The notes beneath the pieces are model-generated. The model saw nothing but the letters and a program-made list of their open reading frames with translations, made no database searches and was not told the DNA's origin. From Nitrospirota bacterium (GTDB taxonomy: Bacteria; Nitrospirota; Nitrospiria; SBBL01; JAADHI01): 64,000 nucleotides of DNA. Below, one piece after another: positions 10,903-20,043 of this stretch. The stretch is from positions 62,001 through 126,000 of the forward strand of contig JAJDBW010000061.1 of NCBI GenBank assembly GCA_029261155.1, in the 5' to 3' direction. The position numbers were made by a program, and so were the translations under genes. Within the stretch, counting starts at the first letter, position 1. Each line of letters begins with the position of its first letter.

Positions 10903-12039
10903 CTAGTTTTTAACGACATGATTATAAACATCCAGGGTTTTAGATGCACATTTTTCCCAGGTAAAGATCTTTGCTCGTTTTATCCCCGCCTGAGTCAAAA
11001 GGTCTCTCTGGACAGGGTTCGTGAGAAGATTCTCCATTTCTCGCGTTAACTGACTTACATTATGTGGATCAATAAGAATGCCCGCACTTCCGAGAACTTC
11101 GGGAAGTGAAGAAGTATTGGAAGTAATTACTGGTGTTCCACAGGCCATTGCTTCAAGAACCGGAAGACCAAACCCCTCGTATATTGAAGGATAAACGAAC
11201 ACGGTGGCGCCGCCATACAGCGACGGGAGATCACTTTTTGGAATGTATCCTGTGATATAAGTCGTAGACTTTATTCCCAATCCCTGAATTTTTTTCTCTA
11301 GGTCTTCCATCAACCACCCGACGCCACCCGCTAGTACCAAGGGAAATCTATTTCGCAAAACACTCGGGAGTTCGGCATAGGCATTGAGCAATGTGACTAT
11401 ATTTTTACGAGGCTCTAAAGTTCCAACAGATAAGACGTAAGACCCATGTTTTAGACCATATTTTGACAGTATCAAATTTTCTGTGTTAGGCGAAAAGGGT
11501 TTGAAACTATCGTCCACGCCTAATGGCGTTACTGTAATCTTCTCTTCCGGAAGATTTAATTGCTTGACTAAATCTCTCTTCGTTGCTTCAGAGATGGTTA
11601 TGAAATGATTTGCACGATCTAATCGTGGATAGAAATATCGTTCCATGTATCGGATTCGCTCTTTAGGATGAGTCTCAGGATAGAAATAGAAGGACAGATC
11701 AAAGATCGTTACAACTGTAGGCCCATCGAAGCGCATCGGCACGTAATTGGTTTCATGGTAGAGATTGTATTTTTTCCTAAATTGGCCCCAATAAAACAAG
11801 AGGTCAAGTGTTCGGCGATATACAGGATAGATCAACCTGTATTGTTGGATAAATTTCCTAGCACTTACATATGGTTCTATGGGTTGTTCTTTGAGATGAT
11901 CACTCCACTCAATTCCATAATAAAAAGAGAGGTCCAAATTAATATTTATGTCTAGTAAGGCCTTAGAAGTTTGATAAACATAGTTTCCAACCCCACTTTT
12001 GGGGGCTAGAAGGGGAATCCCATTTATGATTACATGCAT
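10903..12039 (-). CDS. GT4-family glycosyltransferase (mannosyltransferase-like)
   Basis: GT-B fold enzyme of 378 residues. The N-terminal NGIPLLAPKSGVGNYVYQTSKAL is the acceptor-side glycine-rich motif of WbdB/MtfB-like GT4 enzymes. The donor site is VYPSIYEGFGLPVLEAMACGTPV with the EX7E pair intact. TPLGVDDSF is another typical block. It lies 56 bases upstream of the second GT4 gene and belongs to the same polysaccharide locus. A mannose or rhamnose donor is plausible because gmd is in the locus, but this is inference. Confidence 0.88.
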   Translation of the reverse strand: MHVIINGIPLLAPKSGVGNYVYQTSKALLDININLDLSFYYGIEWSDHLKEQPIEPYVSARKFIQQYRLIYPVYRRTLDLLFYWGQFRKKYNLYHETNYVPMRFDGPTVVTIFDLSFYFYPETHPKERIRYMERYFYPRLDRANHFITISEATKRDLVKQLNLPEEKITVTPLGVDDSFKPFSPNTENLILSKYGLKHGSYVLSVGTLEPRKNIVTLLNAYAELPSVLRNRFPLVLAGGVGWLMEDLEKKIQGLGIKSTTYITGYIPKSDLPSLYGGATVFVYPSIYEGFGLPVLEAMACGTPVITSNTSSLPEVLGSAGILIDPHNVSQLTREMENLLTNPVQRDLLTQAGIKRAKIFTWEKCASKTLDVYNHVVKN

Positions 12040-12161
12040 ATCATACTAACTAATTAGGCTAAGATACCCCTTTTATAAAATAATAGACATCTTGAATATG
12101 TGTGTGTCAGATATATAAATCATCGAAACTACCAAGTAACGACATAAGATTATTAAGTGAA

Positions 12162-13400
12162 TTATATTATTTCAATCTCGGGAAATGGGAAAATGAATTT
12201 TCCGCCACTCGCTAAAAAATCTTTTTCTCTGCGGAGTATACCATCCTTGAAATGCCATGGTAATACTAAAAAATAGTCAGGCTGTATCGCACGTGCTTCC
12301 TTTTCGGAAATAATAGGTATATGTGTGCCAGGAGTTACACGACCAAATTTCTCTTCGTTTACTTCTGCGATCGCAGAGATATCAGATGACGTGAAACCAC
12401 AAAATTGCAGAACCACATTTCCCTTAGTTGATGCACCATAGCCCAGGATTTTTTTCCCATCCGAGTTGAGAGTGCGAATGAGTCGAGTTAAATCGTCACG
12501 ATGTCTAAATACGCGTTCTTCAAATTCTCGATATGGACGCGGGGTACTCAATCCCATTCGATCTTCTTGATCTAATAACCATTCAATGACAGCATTATTG
12601 GCCTTTAATGAGGTATTCGATCGTTTTGTAGCAGTGATTGCAAAACTCCCCCCGTTTACAGAATTCATAAAAACATCTATAAGCCGAAGTTCAGCGGCCT
12701 CAAGAATCAACTTGATCACTCCTAGTGAATAATACTCTAAGTGCTCATGACATATCGTGTCGTAAGAATTCAGACGTAACATAGATGGCATATAACTTTG
12801 TTCGAAATGCCAAATGCCATCATCAGCAAGGGTAGATTCTATTTGTTTCGCAAACTTAATTGGAGAGTCAAGGTCGTAAAGCATCGCGATAGAAGTAATT
12901 ATGCTAGCAGGTTTTTTCTCTTTGGAATGATACGCCTCGATTGAAAAAAATTCCGGAACGAGAACAATTTCTGAGGGGTAATGCTCAAAAAACTTTGTTC
13001 CAGTGGGATCAATCCCAATGCGCCGAATGCCTTTAGATCTGTAGGCTTTTAATGTTGTCGCATCATTACTTCCTATATCGAGTACTACATCACCGGTCGA
13101 TAAGGGTTTAAGTTTTTCTAGATAAGCAATTTTGTCAGTTAAATGAGTGACCATCGTTTGATTCAGTCCAGAGCGATATCCATAGTTATCGCCATAGAGT
13201 TCCGAAGGATCGTAAGAATGATTTAACTGTAGCAACCCACTATCAGGAGACCACACTAATTCGAGAGGACCAACCGTGATATTATCATGTGGATCCTTTG
13301 GAAAAACACCAGTCAATGCTTGATGTCCAAGATTTAGAACGGAGATTAAGTTTTTTTTCCCACTTACTCGACAATTTGTTATCTGTTTATAAGAATTCAT
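12162..13400 (-). CDS. SAM-dependent sugar C-methyltransferase-like protein
   Basis: Class I methyltransferase, 412 residues, of the three-domain group (putative Zn-binding, methyltransferase, C-terminal) that includes NDP-sugar C-methyltransferases. The SAM motif is VVLDIGSNDATTL near residue 107, and the C-terminal domain carries GYGASTKGNVVLQ. The N-terminal zinc motif is degraded: CRxC reads CRVS, and the second pair reads SPDS where CxxC is expected. AGGAAGGA lies six bases before the ATG. It sits inside the polysaccharide locus, so it probably methylates a sugar nucleotide or the glycan. Confidence 0.78.
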   Translation of the reverse strand: MNSYKQITNCRVSGKKNLISVLNLGHQALTGVFPKDPHDNITVGPLELVWSPDSGLLQLNHSYDPSELYGDNYGYRSGLNQTMVTHLTDKIAYLEKLKPLSTGDVVLDIGSNDATTLKAYRSKGIRRIGIDPTGTKFFEHYPSEIVLVPEFFSIEAYHSKEKKPASIITSIAMLYDLDSPIKFAKQIESTLADDGIWHFEQSYMPSMLRLNSYDTICHEHLEYYSLGVIKLILEAAELRLIDVFMNSVNGGSFAITATKRSNTSLKANNAVIEWLLDQEDRMGLSTPRPYREFEERVFRHRDDLTRLIRTLNSDGKKILGYGASTKGNVVLQFCGFTSSDISAIAEVNEEKFGRVTPGTHIPIISEKEARAIQPDYFLVLPWHFKDGILRREKDFLASGGKFIFPFPEIEII

Positions 13401-13441
13401 ATGTGGTCCTTCCTACAGAAAGAGAACTTTTATTGCTAAGA

Positions 13442-14587
13442 TTAAGATCTACGTCGAAGCCACGCAGACAGGTTAGGTAATTTTATTAGGACTCGTAACA
13501 GAAAACCTTTTAGCGTTGGTGATTTTTCTACTAACGATCTACAAAACTTCAGGATTTTCGAAGATCTGCTCCCTCGCTCTTTCGTCTTATCTCTAGTGAT
13601 TTCTGGGTTATCCATATCATTATGGGCTGTATCTATCGAAGATTTAATTCGATCCTCAAGTCTCTTAATTGAAAGCAAATTATTCGATCTGATTTTGTCA
13701 TTGAATGAGATGGCCTTAGCAGGTTTGTGGCCTGAAGCCTCAATATCTAGAGGTTTTTTTAACAAAATATGCACAGAGCAAAATAAGAAACCTTCGTGAA
13801 ATAGTACAAGGTTTGGATAAGCTGATAGTTTGTCATCTAAAGTTTTAATGTTTTTGGCAGATTTCAAAAAATCTACCAAAACTTTTCTAGTCTCAAAGGT
13901 TTTTTCGGATGGGAGATTATCTGGGACATCTATTAATGAAAGGCCCGAAGGACGAACAATATGTTTTTCTATCATATTTGGAGTAAATAGAATACAATTA
14001 TCATCAAACCAGCCTTTCCCTTCAGGCCCATTCAACCAGAACTCCGTCGAGATCGAGGCAAAACCACCAGGTTTCAGTATTCGACCAATTTCTGCAGCAG
14101 CTGCTTCGACTGATTCTAAGCCACCAAAATGTTCGATTGATCCAGACGAATAGACACCATCAAAGAAATTAGATGGAAGATTAAGTGCTCTAGCATCTGA
14201 ATGAACAGGGATAATATGCCCTGCCTGCTTATAAAATTGAGTGTAAATCAAGGGATCGACCATATATCCACCGGGTGCAACATCCGACCAAGGTGTGTCC
14301 TCTAAATATCTATCTACTGGAAAAACAATCGTCTCATAATCGGCAAGTAGTTCGGTAAGCAACTCTGTTCCGGCACCGATTCCTGCAAAAACTTTCCCTG
14401 GTTTTAACAAATTGAAGCTTTCAAAAGAATATAACGCCATAGCCGTTTCCCAGTTCTTTGAATCAGGAATAACTTGAGGTTCATCGATACCCAATATGCC
14501 CATTTCAATTTTAGCGATCTTTTGTAGGTAAGGCGATAAAGCGTTATTAAAAAAATCTTCTAAATCTATTGCTTTACTAAATTTCAT
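13442..14587 (-). CDS. SAM-dependent methyltransferase
   Basis: Protein of 381 residues with a Methyltransf_11-like core. Motif I is degenerate (FAGIGAGTELLTELLADY), followed by PVHSDARALNLPSNFFDGVYSSGSIEHFGG and GRILKPGGFASIS. The C-terminal ~110 residues are basic and predicted helical, ending in LRRRS, and might bind membrane or a partner. Its place between the two-domain glycosyltransferase and another methyltransferase points to glycan or sugar-nucleotide methylation. The target is unknown. Confidence 0.75.
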   Translation of the reverse strand: MKFSKAIDLEDFFNNALSPYLQKIAKIEMGILGIDEPQVIPDSKNWETAMALYSFESFNLLKPGKVFAGIGAGTELLTELLADYETIVFPVDRYLEDTPWSDVAPGGYMVDPLIYTQFYKQAGHIIPVHSDARALNLPSNFFDGVYSSGSIEHFGGLESVEAAAAEIGRILKPGGFASISTEFWLNGPEGKGWFDDNCILFTPNMIEKHIVRPSGLSLIDVPDNLPSEKTFETRKVLVDFLKSAKNIKTLDDKLSAYPNLVLFHEGFLFCSVHILLKKPLDIEASGHKPAKAISFNDKIRSNNLLSIKRLEDRIKSSIDTAHNDMDNPEITRDKTKERGSRSSKILKFCRSLVEKSPTLKGFLLRVLIKLPNLSAWLRRRS

Positions 14588-14613
14588 GTTTAATCCCTAT
14601 TTTTCTCTATTGT

Positions 14614-16998
14614 TCATACATCAAGAATATTTCGAAACATTCGTTGAATATTGTATTTATTTTCAAATAACTTTCTGTTGTATGTAGATATGAAATTAAG
14701 ACTACTCCGATTGGAATAAAAGTTTAAGATTTTATTCTTCAGATCTTCAATGAAATTATTATCGTCAATAACACATTTATCTTGGACCATTAGATAACCA
14801 CTTCCCCTGTTAGTTAATAATGGACGCCCAAGAGATAAAGCACGAGGTATTATATGACTAAGCTGACCACGATCTTGCCTGCGACAAGCGACGACAATAT
14901 CCGAGGCTATCATTAGAGCGTCAAAAACATCTTCCTCTTCAGGATTTTCAAAATAAAGACAGTCCAAGATCGCCAAATTTGAAAAAGATGTTTGAATAGC
15001 TTGTAGTATATTTTGATCATGAATTACGCCACATACCAAAAATAATATGTTTGATATTTTGCTAGAGATCCGATGATAATGACATGCATTGGATACCGCT
15101 TCGGCAATTTTATCAATATATTTGTTATCAGTTATGGACCCAAATATTCCAATGACTAGGTCATTACTGGAAATTTTTCTCCGTCTCCTCCATAATCGGG
15201 CGATTTTAATCCCTGAAATGCTCCCTCTATCATGAATACCAATGTCGACATAGGATTTTTTAATGACTAGTTCATTTTTACTTAAGAGTTTTTTAGATTT
15301 TTCAGCCTCAGGTGTCAAATGGCTGACACATTTAACACCGCGTTCTTTTAGCCAGGCATGATTATACCCAACAATGCTCTGCTCAAATTCAAAATAGTTC
15401 ATGTAATGCGATTTAGATATTTCAGACTTAAGAGGTTGATCATCTCCCACAAAAAATCTATCGATGAATTGAGTTATATTTTTATAGTTAAAATATAAAT
15501 GATAAATTCCATATAAATAAGTATGATCATGGATAATAACAACATCATGTGGTAAGCCATGGTTTTTTAAGAGTTCGACTCCAAACCACAATTTATTGGA
15601 TATTGCAAGATGGAATATTGTAGGTATTTTTTCATCCAAGTCTTGGGCGAAATTCAAGTGGCTTTTTATACGAATGTTGGCGCATGAATTAAGCTTATTG
15701 ATATTAACATCCGAAGTATACATAATTATATTCTTATCTGTTCCAAGTGGAATGCTTCCTGCGTAATCGGCGACACCGCAAAATTCTCCAGGCATATTAC
15801 ATGCCATTTTTGAAATAATTTGATTGTGAAACTCCATAAAATTTTGAGCCGCTTTATCTATGACTTGTGTTATAATTTTTGGAGCTTCTTTAGACCAATG
15901 GTTTAAATAAAAACTACGGAGATCTTCAAACGAACGAATCGTATTAGATGATTCTTCGGTATTAATAAATTTAATAATTGACGATAAATCTTGAATTTCT
16001 GAATTGACGGGTAAAAATAAGACAATGTCTCCCTCATTTTCTTTTAATGGAGCGGTAATTTCTCTGTTCACTTTAATGTCACTACATACAACTCGCGAGC
16101 CCAGAAAGATGGCTTCGAGTAAGGGAATACCGAAACCTTCTTCTTTAGATAAATGGAAAACGGTTTTGGCATCCCTCTGATTTGCAATCTTTTCTATTTC
16201 ACTAATTGAGTGGTTAAATTTCAATTGATTTGTCTCGTCTGGAAATTGAGACATTAAGGAAAAAAGTTGACCACTTGTTGGTACACACAACGAATATCGT
16301 AGTTTATCCACCTTTAGAATACTGTTAAATAATTTAAGGGCAAATAGAGGATTTTTTGAGTGATGATGTCCAATAATTGAAAAAATATCTTTTGTTTTTA
16401 CGTTCTCCCCAAGCTCGTATTGGATATATTCCTTATCAAGGCATGGATAAATCACATCAACTTGATTCTTACTTATGCCAAGATACTCAAAAATCAGATC
16501 TTTAGTGAACTCAGATATTGATATGATGTAGTTTGCCTTAGACAATCTTCTCAAACCATTTCTGTAGTATTGTTTAGAAATGGGATGCACGTCTGGAAGA
16601 TATTCACTTGGATACCTGAGAGGTATTAAGTCATACGCAATTGAAATAACCGGGCATATCGTTATATCTAACCGCATTGGAGGAATAAACGGTGTTGCAT
16701 CAATATAGGCAAATGCTTTTTGTTTACGTAAAATATTTTCAATTTCATAAGATGATTTATGAACATCATTGTCGTCATGGTTTTCTGGCGCAATACCTAT
16801 TGTGTCTGTATTTTTTATAAAAGAGTACAACTTATCATTCTTGTTTAATTTACTATTCTTGTACATTATTAAAGTAACATCAACATTTTCAGAAGCGATC
16901 ATCCGTATAATAAATTTTACGTACCTACCCATACCTCGATCATGGGCTTCTGTACTAAATACTCGTCCATCAACAACAATTATTCGGTTCCTTTTCAT
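14614..16998 (-). CDS. Two-domain glycosyltransferase (WbdA-like polymerase candidate)
   Basis: Protein of 794 residues. The first ~380 residues form a GT4 domain with GMGRYV near the N-terminus, SISEFTKD, and the donor motif HLSKEEGFGIPLLEAI (EX7E). The second half is another GT-B-like domain with GIHDRG and IGIFGSITDNKYID, but its donor site reads RQDRGQLSHIIPRALSLGRP without the EX7E pair. Fused GT4 domains polymerise O-antigen in WbdA-type enzymes, and this gene follows the methyltransferase/coiled-coil gene exactly as wbdA follows wbdD. Its ATG overlaps that gene's stop (TAATG). The codons are strongly A+T-rich. Confidence 0.78.
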   Translation of the reverse strand: MKRNRIIVVDGRVFSTEAHDRGMGRYVKFIIRMIASENVDVTLIMYKNSKLNKNDKLYSFIKNTDTIGIAPENHDDNDVHKSSYEIENILRKQKAFAYIDATPFIPPMRLDITICPVISIAYDLIPLRYPSEYLPDVHPISKQYYRNGLRRLSKANYIISISEFTKDLIFEYLGISKNQVDVIYPCLDKEYIQYELGENVKTKDIFSIIGHHHSKNPLFALKLFNSILKVDKLRYSLCVPTSGQLFSLMSQFPDETNQLKFNHSISEIEKIANQRDAKTVFHLSKEEGFGIPLLEAIFLGSRVVCSDIKVNREITAPLKENEGDIVLFLPVNSEIQDLSSIIKFINTEESSNTIRSFEDLRSFYLNHWSKEAPKIITQVIDKAAQNFMEFHNQIISKMACNMPGEFCGVADYAGSIPLGTDKNIIMYTSDVNINKLNSCANIRIKSHLNFAQDLDEKIPTIFHLAISNKLWFGVELLKNHGLPHDVVIIHDHTYLYGIYHLYFNYKNITQFIDRFFVGDDQPLKSEISKSHYMNYFEFEQSIVGYNHAWLKERGVKCVSHLTPEAEKSKKLLSKNELVIKKSYVDIGIHDRGSISGIKIARLWRRRRKISSNDLVIGIFGSITDNKYIDKIAEAVSNACHYHRISSKISNILFLVCGVIHDQNILQAIQTSFSNLAILDCLYFENPEEEDVFDALMIASDIVVACRRQDRGQLSHIIPRALSLGRPLLTNRGSGYLMVQDKCVIDDNNFIEDLKNKILNFYSNRSSLNFISTYNRKLFENKYNIQRMFRNILDV

Positions 16999-18023
16999 TA
17001 GTTATTTTCTATATTCTTGTCAGTAAATAATAGCCTAATGCGACGCATTAGGGTCAATAATTTTTCTAAGTATTTCTTTGTCTTTAGTAGTAAGGTTTTA
17101 TTCAACCGTGCTTTAGTATCCTCTAGTTCCCTATAGGTTTTATTCAACCGTGCTTTAGTATCCTCTAGTTCCTTATAGGTTTTATTCAACCGTGCTTTAG
17201 TATCCTCTAGTTCCTTATAGGTTTTATTCAACCGTGCCTCTGCAACATCTAACTTGCTATTAGTTCTATCGAACTTTATTTGTAATTGAGATGATTCCTT
17301 TTCATATCTTTCAAGATCACTATTTAGTGAGCTATTAAAGGAACATGTGCGATCTATTACGATATCATCTAGAAAACCTGGTGGAAGAATGAAATGTTGT
17401 TTTAAATATAGGTGTTCGGAGGCTGAATAAAATTCATTAATACCATCAAAATAGAGTAACTCATATTTACTAGATGCCAAAAACTCCTGGCATTTAGTAT
17501 CAATTCTTTTGCGGTAAATAGGGTCAATCGCCTCAATGACAACTATCCATGGCCGATGAATTAAAAAGTTACAACTTTTCAATATATCTAACTCGGCTCC
17601 TTCTGCATCAATCTTTAAAAAATGAACATCCTTTCCCTTGATAAGTTGGAATATAGCATCCAAGGTTAGGATTTCGATGTCAGTTTCTTTGACGAGATAA
17701 CCAGATTTGATGTACCACTTTGCTAAGCTAGAATCTAAGGTACTAAGACCAGAGGGTTCGACTTCGAAGAAAGTTGTCATTCCTGGTGTGTTTCCTAAAC
17801 AACAGCGCATCGTAATATCATTAGGGCGATCTTTGCTAAGTAGTCTGAACATTGACAATTCAGGCTCAATATTTATACCAGTCCAGCCTGCATCATAAAA
17901 TGTTTTAGTTACAGACCCTTTTCTGGAATGATGTGCACCAACATCAATGTAGCTGCCGCCTTTTATTCCGTTTAATGCTCTCCAGAGAATTACATCCTCG
18001 AAGTTTTGAGAATACGATATCAA
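16998..18023 (-). CDS. FkbM-family methyltransferase with C-terminal coiled coil (possible chain terminator/ruler)
   Basis: Protein of 341 residues. Residues 1-215 are an FkbM-type SAM methyltransferase: SYSQNFEDVILWRAL, YIDVGAHHSRKGS (SAM site), GINIEPE and FLKIDAEGAELDIL. Residues 232-310 form a long coiled coil that ends in three near-identical 14-residue units (two heptads each) of the type LNKTYKELEDTKAR. A basic amphipathic tail (311-331) follows and could touch the membrane. The gene lies between wzt and the two-domain glycosyltransferase and overlaps both. In E. coli O8/O9a this place is held by WbdD, whose methyltransferase caps the chain and whose coiled coil sets its length. The same job is inferred here. 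Confidence 0.82.
   Translation of the reverse strand: MISYSQNFEDVILWRALNGIKGGSYIDVGAHHSRKGSVTKTFYDAGWTGINIEPELSMFRLLSKDRPNDITMRCCLGNTPGMTTFFEVEPSGLSTLDSSLAKWYIKSGYLVKETDIEILTLDAIFQLIKGKDVHFLKIDAEGAELDILKSCNFLIHRPWIVVIEAIDPIYRKRIDTKCQEFLASSKYELLYFDGINEFYSASEHLYLKQHFILPPGFLDDIVIDRTCSFNSSLNSDLERYEKESSQLQIKFDRTNSKLDVAEARLNKTYKELEDTKARLNKTYKELEDTKARLNKTYRELEDTKARLNKTLLLKTKKYLEKLLTLMRRIRLLFTDKNIENN
17094..17237 (-). repeat. 42-bp tandem repeat, 3.4 copies, inside the FkbM methyltransferase gene
   Basis: Copies at 17094-17135, 17136-17177 and 17178-17219, then an 18-base partial copy to 17237. Copies two and three are identical and copy one differs by a single base (C for T). Each unit encodes 14 residues, exactly two heptads, so a change in copy number keeps both the reading frame and the coiled-coil register. 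Confidence 0.95.
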
Positions 18024-19252
18024 GAAACACCCCGCTTCACATCAATACAAATATTTGTTGGCAGCCACGTTGTGCCTAAAAAATGGTCTTTATTAGTATT
18101 TGTCACTTTGAATAACAGTGCTCTTTCGATCCATTTGTAATTGGAAAATAGTGTTATACCATCGGTTTCTACCAATGCGATTGAGACAGAATAACTTCCA
18201 GGACCAAGGTGAGCGACAAATGTACATTTAAAAGCCACTTCATCTCCGTTAAAGAGATCTCTGGTAATTTGATTGGAATAATTGGTGTTTGTTCCAAATA
18301 TATCTTGCCCGAATCTATCTTTTATCATGAAGCCAAAGGTAAGTGCTGGGATAGCTGACTTTACTTTGCATTTTGTGTTTATAGTATAGCTCTCTCCAGT
18401 AAAAATAGATTCGATTGCTTGATTGTTGCAATCTGATATATAAATATCTAGTAACTCAACCTCATCCGAACCATATTCATATGATAATTTATTATCGCTT
18501 TCCGAAATTTTTAGCGTGTCACTTTTTTGTGAATTCACCAGAGCAGTATAGCGTTCAGAAGCTGATTCTGCATTACCACTAAACAATAGTTGTCCATTAT
18601 GTAATATAATCGCATTTTCGCACAACGCTTTCACAGATCCAGCATCATGAGACACAAATAACAACGCTGTTCCTTCCTCTTTAATTTGTCGAATACGATT
18701 AAAGCTTTTGTGCTGAAAATATAGATCTCCTACAGAAAGAGCCTCATCGATAATCAATAAGTCTGGACGTTTAGCGGTGGCTACAGAGAAAGCAAGGCGC
18801 ATTGCCATCCCGCTTGAATACGTTCTAAGGGGTTGGTCGAAAAAAGACCTCAATTCAGAGAATTCATACACATACTCAATTAAAGAAGTGAGTTCGCCAA
18901 CATCATTACCCATGAGTAACAGAGAATATTCAGCATTTTTTCGTCCGCTTGCTTCTGGATTGAACCCCATACCAAGTTCTAAAATAGCAGATACAGAACC
19001 GTTTATTTTAATTGTTCCCTCGGTTGCTTGTAATGTTCCCGCCACTATTTTCAACAGGCTACTCTTTCCGGCCCCATTAAGGCCTAGAATCCCTATCGCA
19101 TCACCATGGTTTAAGTGTAAACTTACATTTCGGAGGACCCAGTGTTCTTTTGATGGCTTAAACGCGAGACCGAAAAAAGCTCCAATTCGTTGCCAATCAG
19201 GCTTGTAGATCTTATAGGATTTTCCAATATCCTCTACGATAAGCAGGCTCAT
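18020..19252 (-). CDS. wzt: O-polysaccharide ABC transporter ATPase Wzt with C-terminal carbohydrate-binding domain
   Basis: ATPase of the ABC exporter that moves undecaprenyl-linked polysaccharide to the periplasm, 410 residues. The N-terminal domain has Walker A GLNGAGKS (57-64), the signature YSSGM (145-149), Walker B LLIIDE (165-170) and the switch His in VSHDAGS. Residues ~260-405 form the Wzt_C beta-sandwich, which in O9a-type systems binds the modified non-reducing end of the glycan. It overlaps wzm and the FkbM methyltransferase gene by ATGA on either side. This domain implies a capped chain made before export. Confidence 0.92.
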   Translation of the reverse strand: MSLLIVEDIGKSYKIYKPDWQRIGAFFGLAFKPSKEHWVLRNVSLHLNHGDAIGILGLNGAGKSSLLKIVAGTLQATEGTIKINGSVSAILELGMGFNPEASGRKNAEYSLLLMGNDVGELTSLIEYVYEFSELRSFFDQPLRTYSSGMAMRLAFSVATAKRPDLLIIDEALSVGDLYFQHKSFNRIRQIKEEGTALLFVSHDAGSVKALCENAIILHNGQLLFSGNAESASERYTALVNSQKSDTLKISESDNKLSYEYGSDEVELLDIYISDCNNQAIESIFTGESYTINTKCKVKSAIPALTFGFMIKDRFGQDIFGTNTNYSNQITRDLFNGDEVAFKCTFVAHLGPGSYSVSIALVETDGITLFSNYKWIERALLFKVTNTNKDHFLGTTWLPTNICIDVKRGVS

Positions 19253-20043
19253 AAAGCATCAACCATTTCCGCGTTCGCACGGCGAAAAAGGAATAAGCTC
19301 AACAGCATCAATACTAATGCTAGGACAGCAATGATTGCTAAGGTTCCTAGTTCAGGCTTAGCTCCGTATACAAGCACGTTGTGATAAGCTTTTGTTATAG
19401 GGTACATAGGGTTAGCGTTCAATAAATGGCGATATTTTTCCGGAATGATATTTTCTGGATATGCAATGGGTGTAAACCAAAACCATATTTGGAGAATGAT
19501 GGGCACGACCTGCCCAATATCCCGCAAAAAAACATTCATCACTCCAACAATAAGGCCGATGCCGACCGCAAGTGTGATCACCTGTAGAGTAAGAGGTATG
19601 AGCCATAGCATTCCTAGATTTGGATAGTGGCCAAGCATCAAAAAAACACCGAACATAGAAACGAACAGGAGGAAATTGTTTAGAAGACAAGACCCAACAA
19701 CTATAGTAGGAAGAGCAATACGGGGAAAAGTCATCTTCTTCATTAGGTTGCCCTGTTCGATGAAGAGCGTAAGGCATCGACTTATGATTTCACTGAAAAG
19801 ATTCCAGGCAAGTAAACCAGCCATCAAGTAGAGGGCATAGCCATATTTATTATTGATACTGGGCAGCCTAGCAGCGAGCACATTCGAGAGAATAAGTGCA
19901 TAAATGGCAACCTGGGCGAGAGGATTGATGATCATCCACAATCCACCCAGCGTGCTCCTTGCAAACCGACTGGCAAGTTCGTTTCTGATGGAGCTAATAA
20001 CAAAGTGGCGATATTTAAATAGACTTCGAAAAACACTAAGCAT
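19249..20043 (-). CDS. wzm: O-polysaccharide ABC transporter permease Wzm
   Basis: Six-helix ABC-2 type permease, 264 residues, partner of Wzt. AAAGGAAATTG directly before the ATG at 20043 decides the start; the longer frame to 20079 has no ribosome-binding site. The conserved N-terminal block RNELASRFARSTLGGLWMIINPLAQ (typical of Wzm/KpsM) and FTPIAYP near the C-terminus are present. It is the first gene of the wzm-wzt-methyltransferase-glycosyltransferase operon. Confidence 0.93.
   Translation of the reverse strand: MLSVFRSLFKYRHFVISSIRNELASRFARSTLGGLWMIINPLAQVAIYALILSNVLAARLPSINNKYGYALYLMAGLLAWNLFSEIISRCLTLFIEQGNLMKKMTFPRIALPTIVVGSCLLNNFLLFVSMFGVFLMLGHYPNLGMLWLIPLTLQVITLAVGIGLIVGVMNVFLRDIGQVVPIILQIWFWFTPIAYPENIIPEKYRHLLNANPMYPITKAYHNVLVYGAKPELGTLAIIAVLALVLMLLSLFLFRRANAEMVDAL

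Noticed and set aside
17094-17237. 42-bp repeats as a CRISPR array
   Set aside because: Units are directly adjacent with no spacers and lie in frame in a coding gene.
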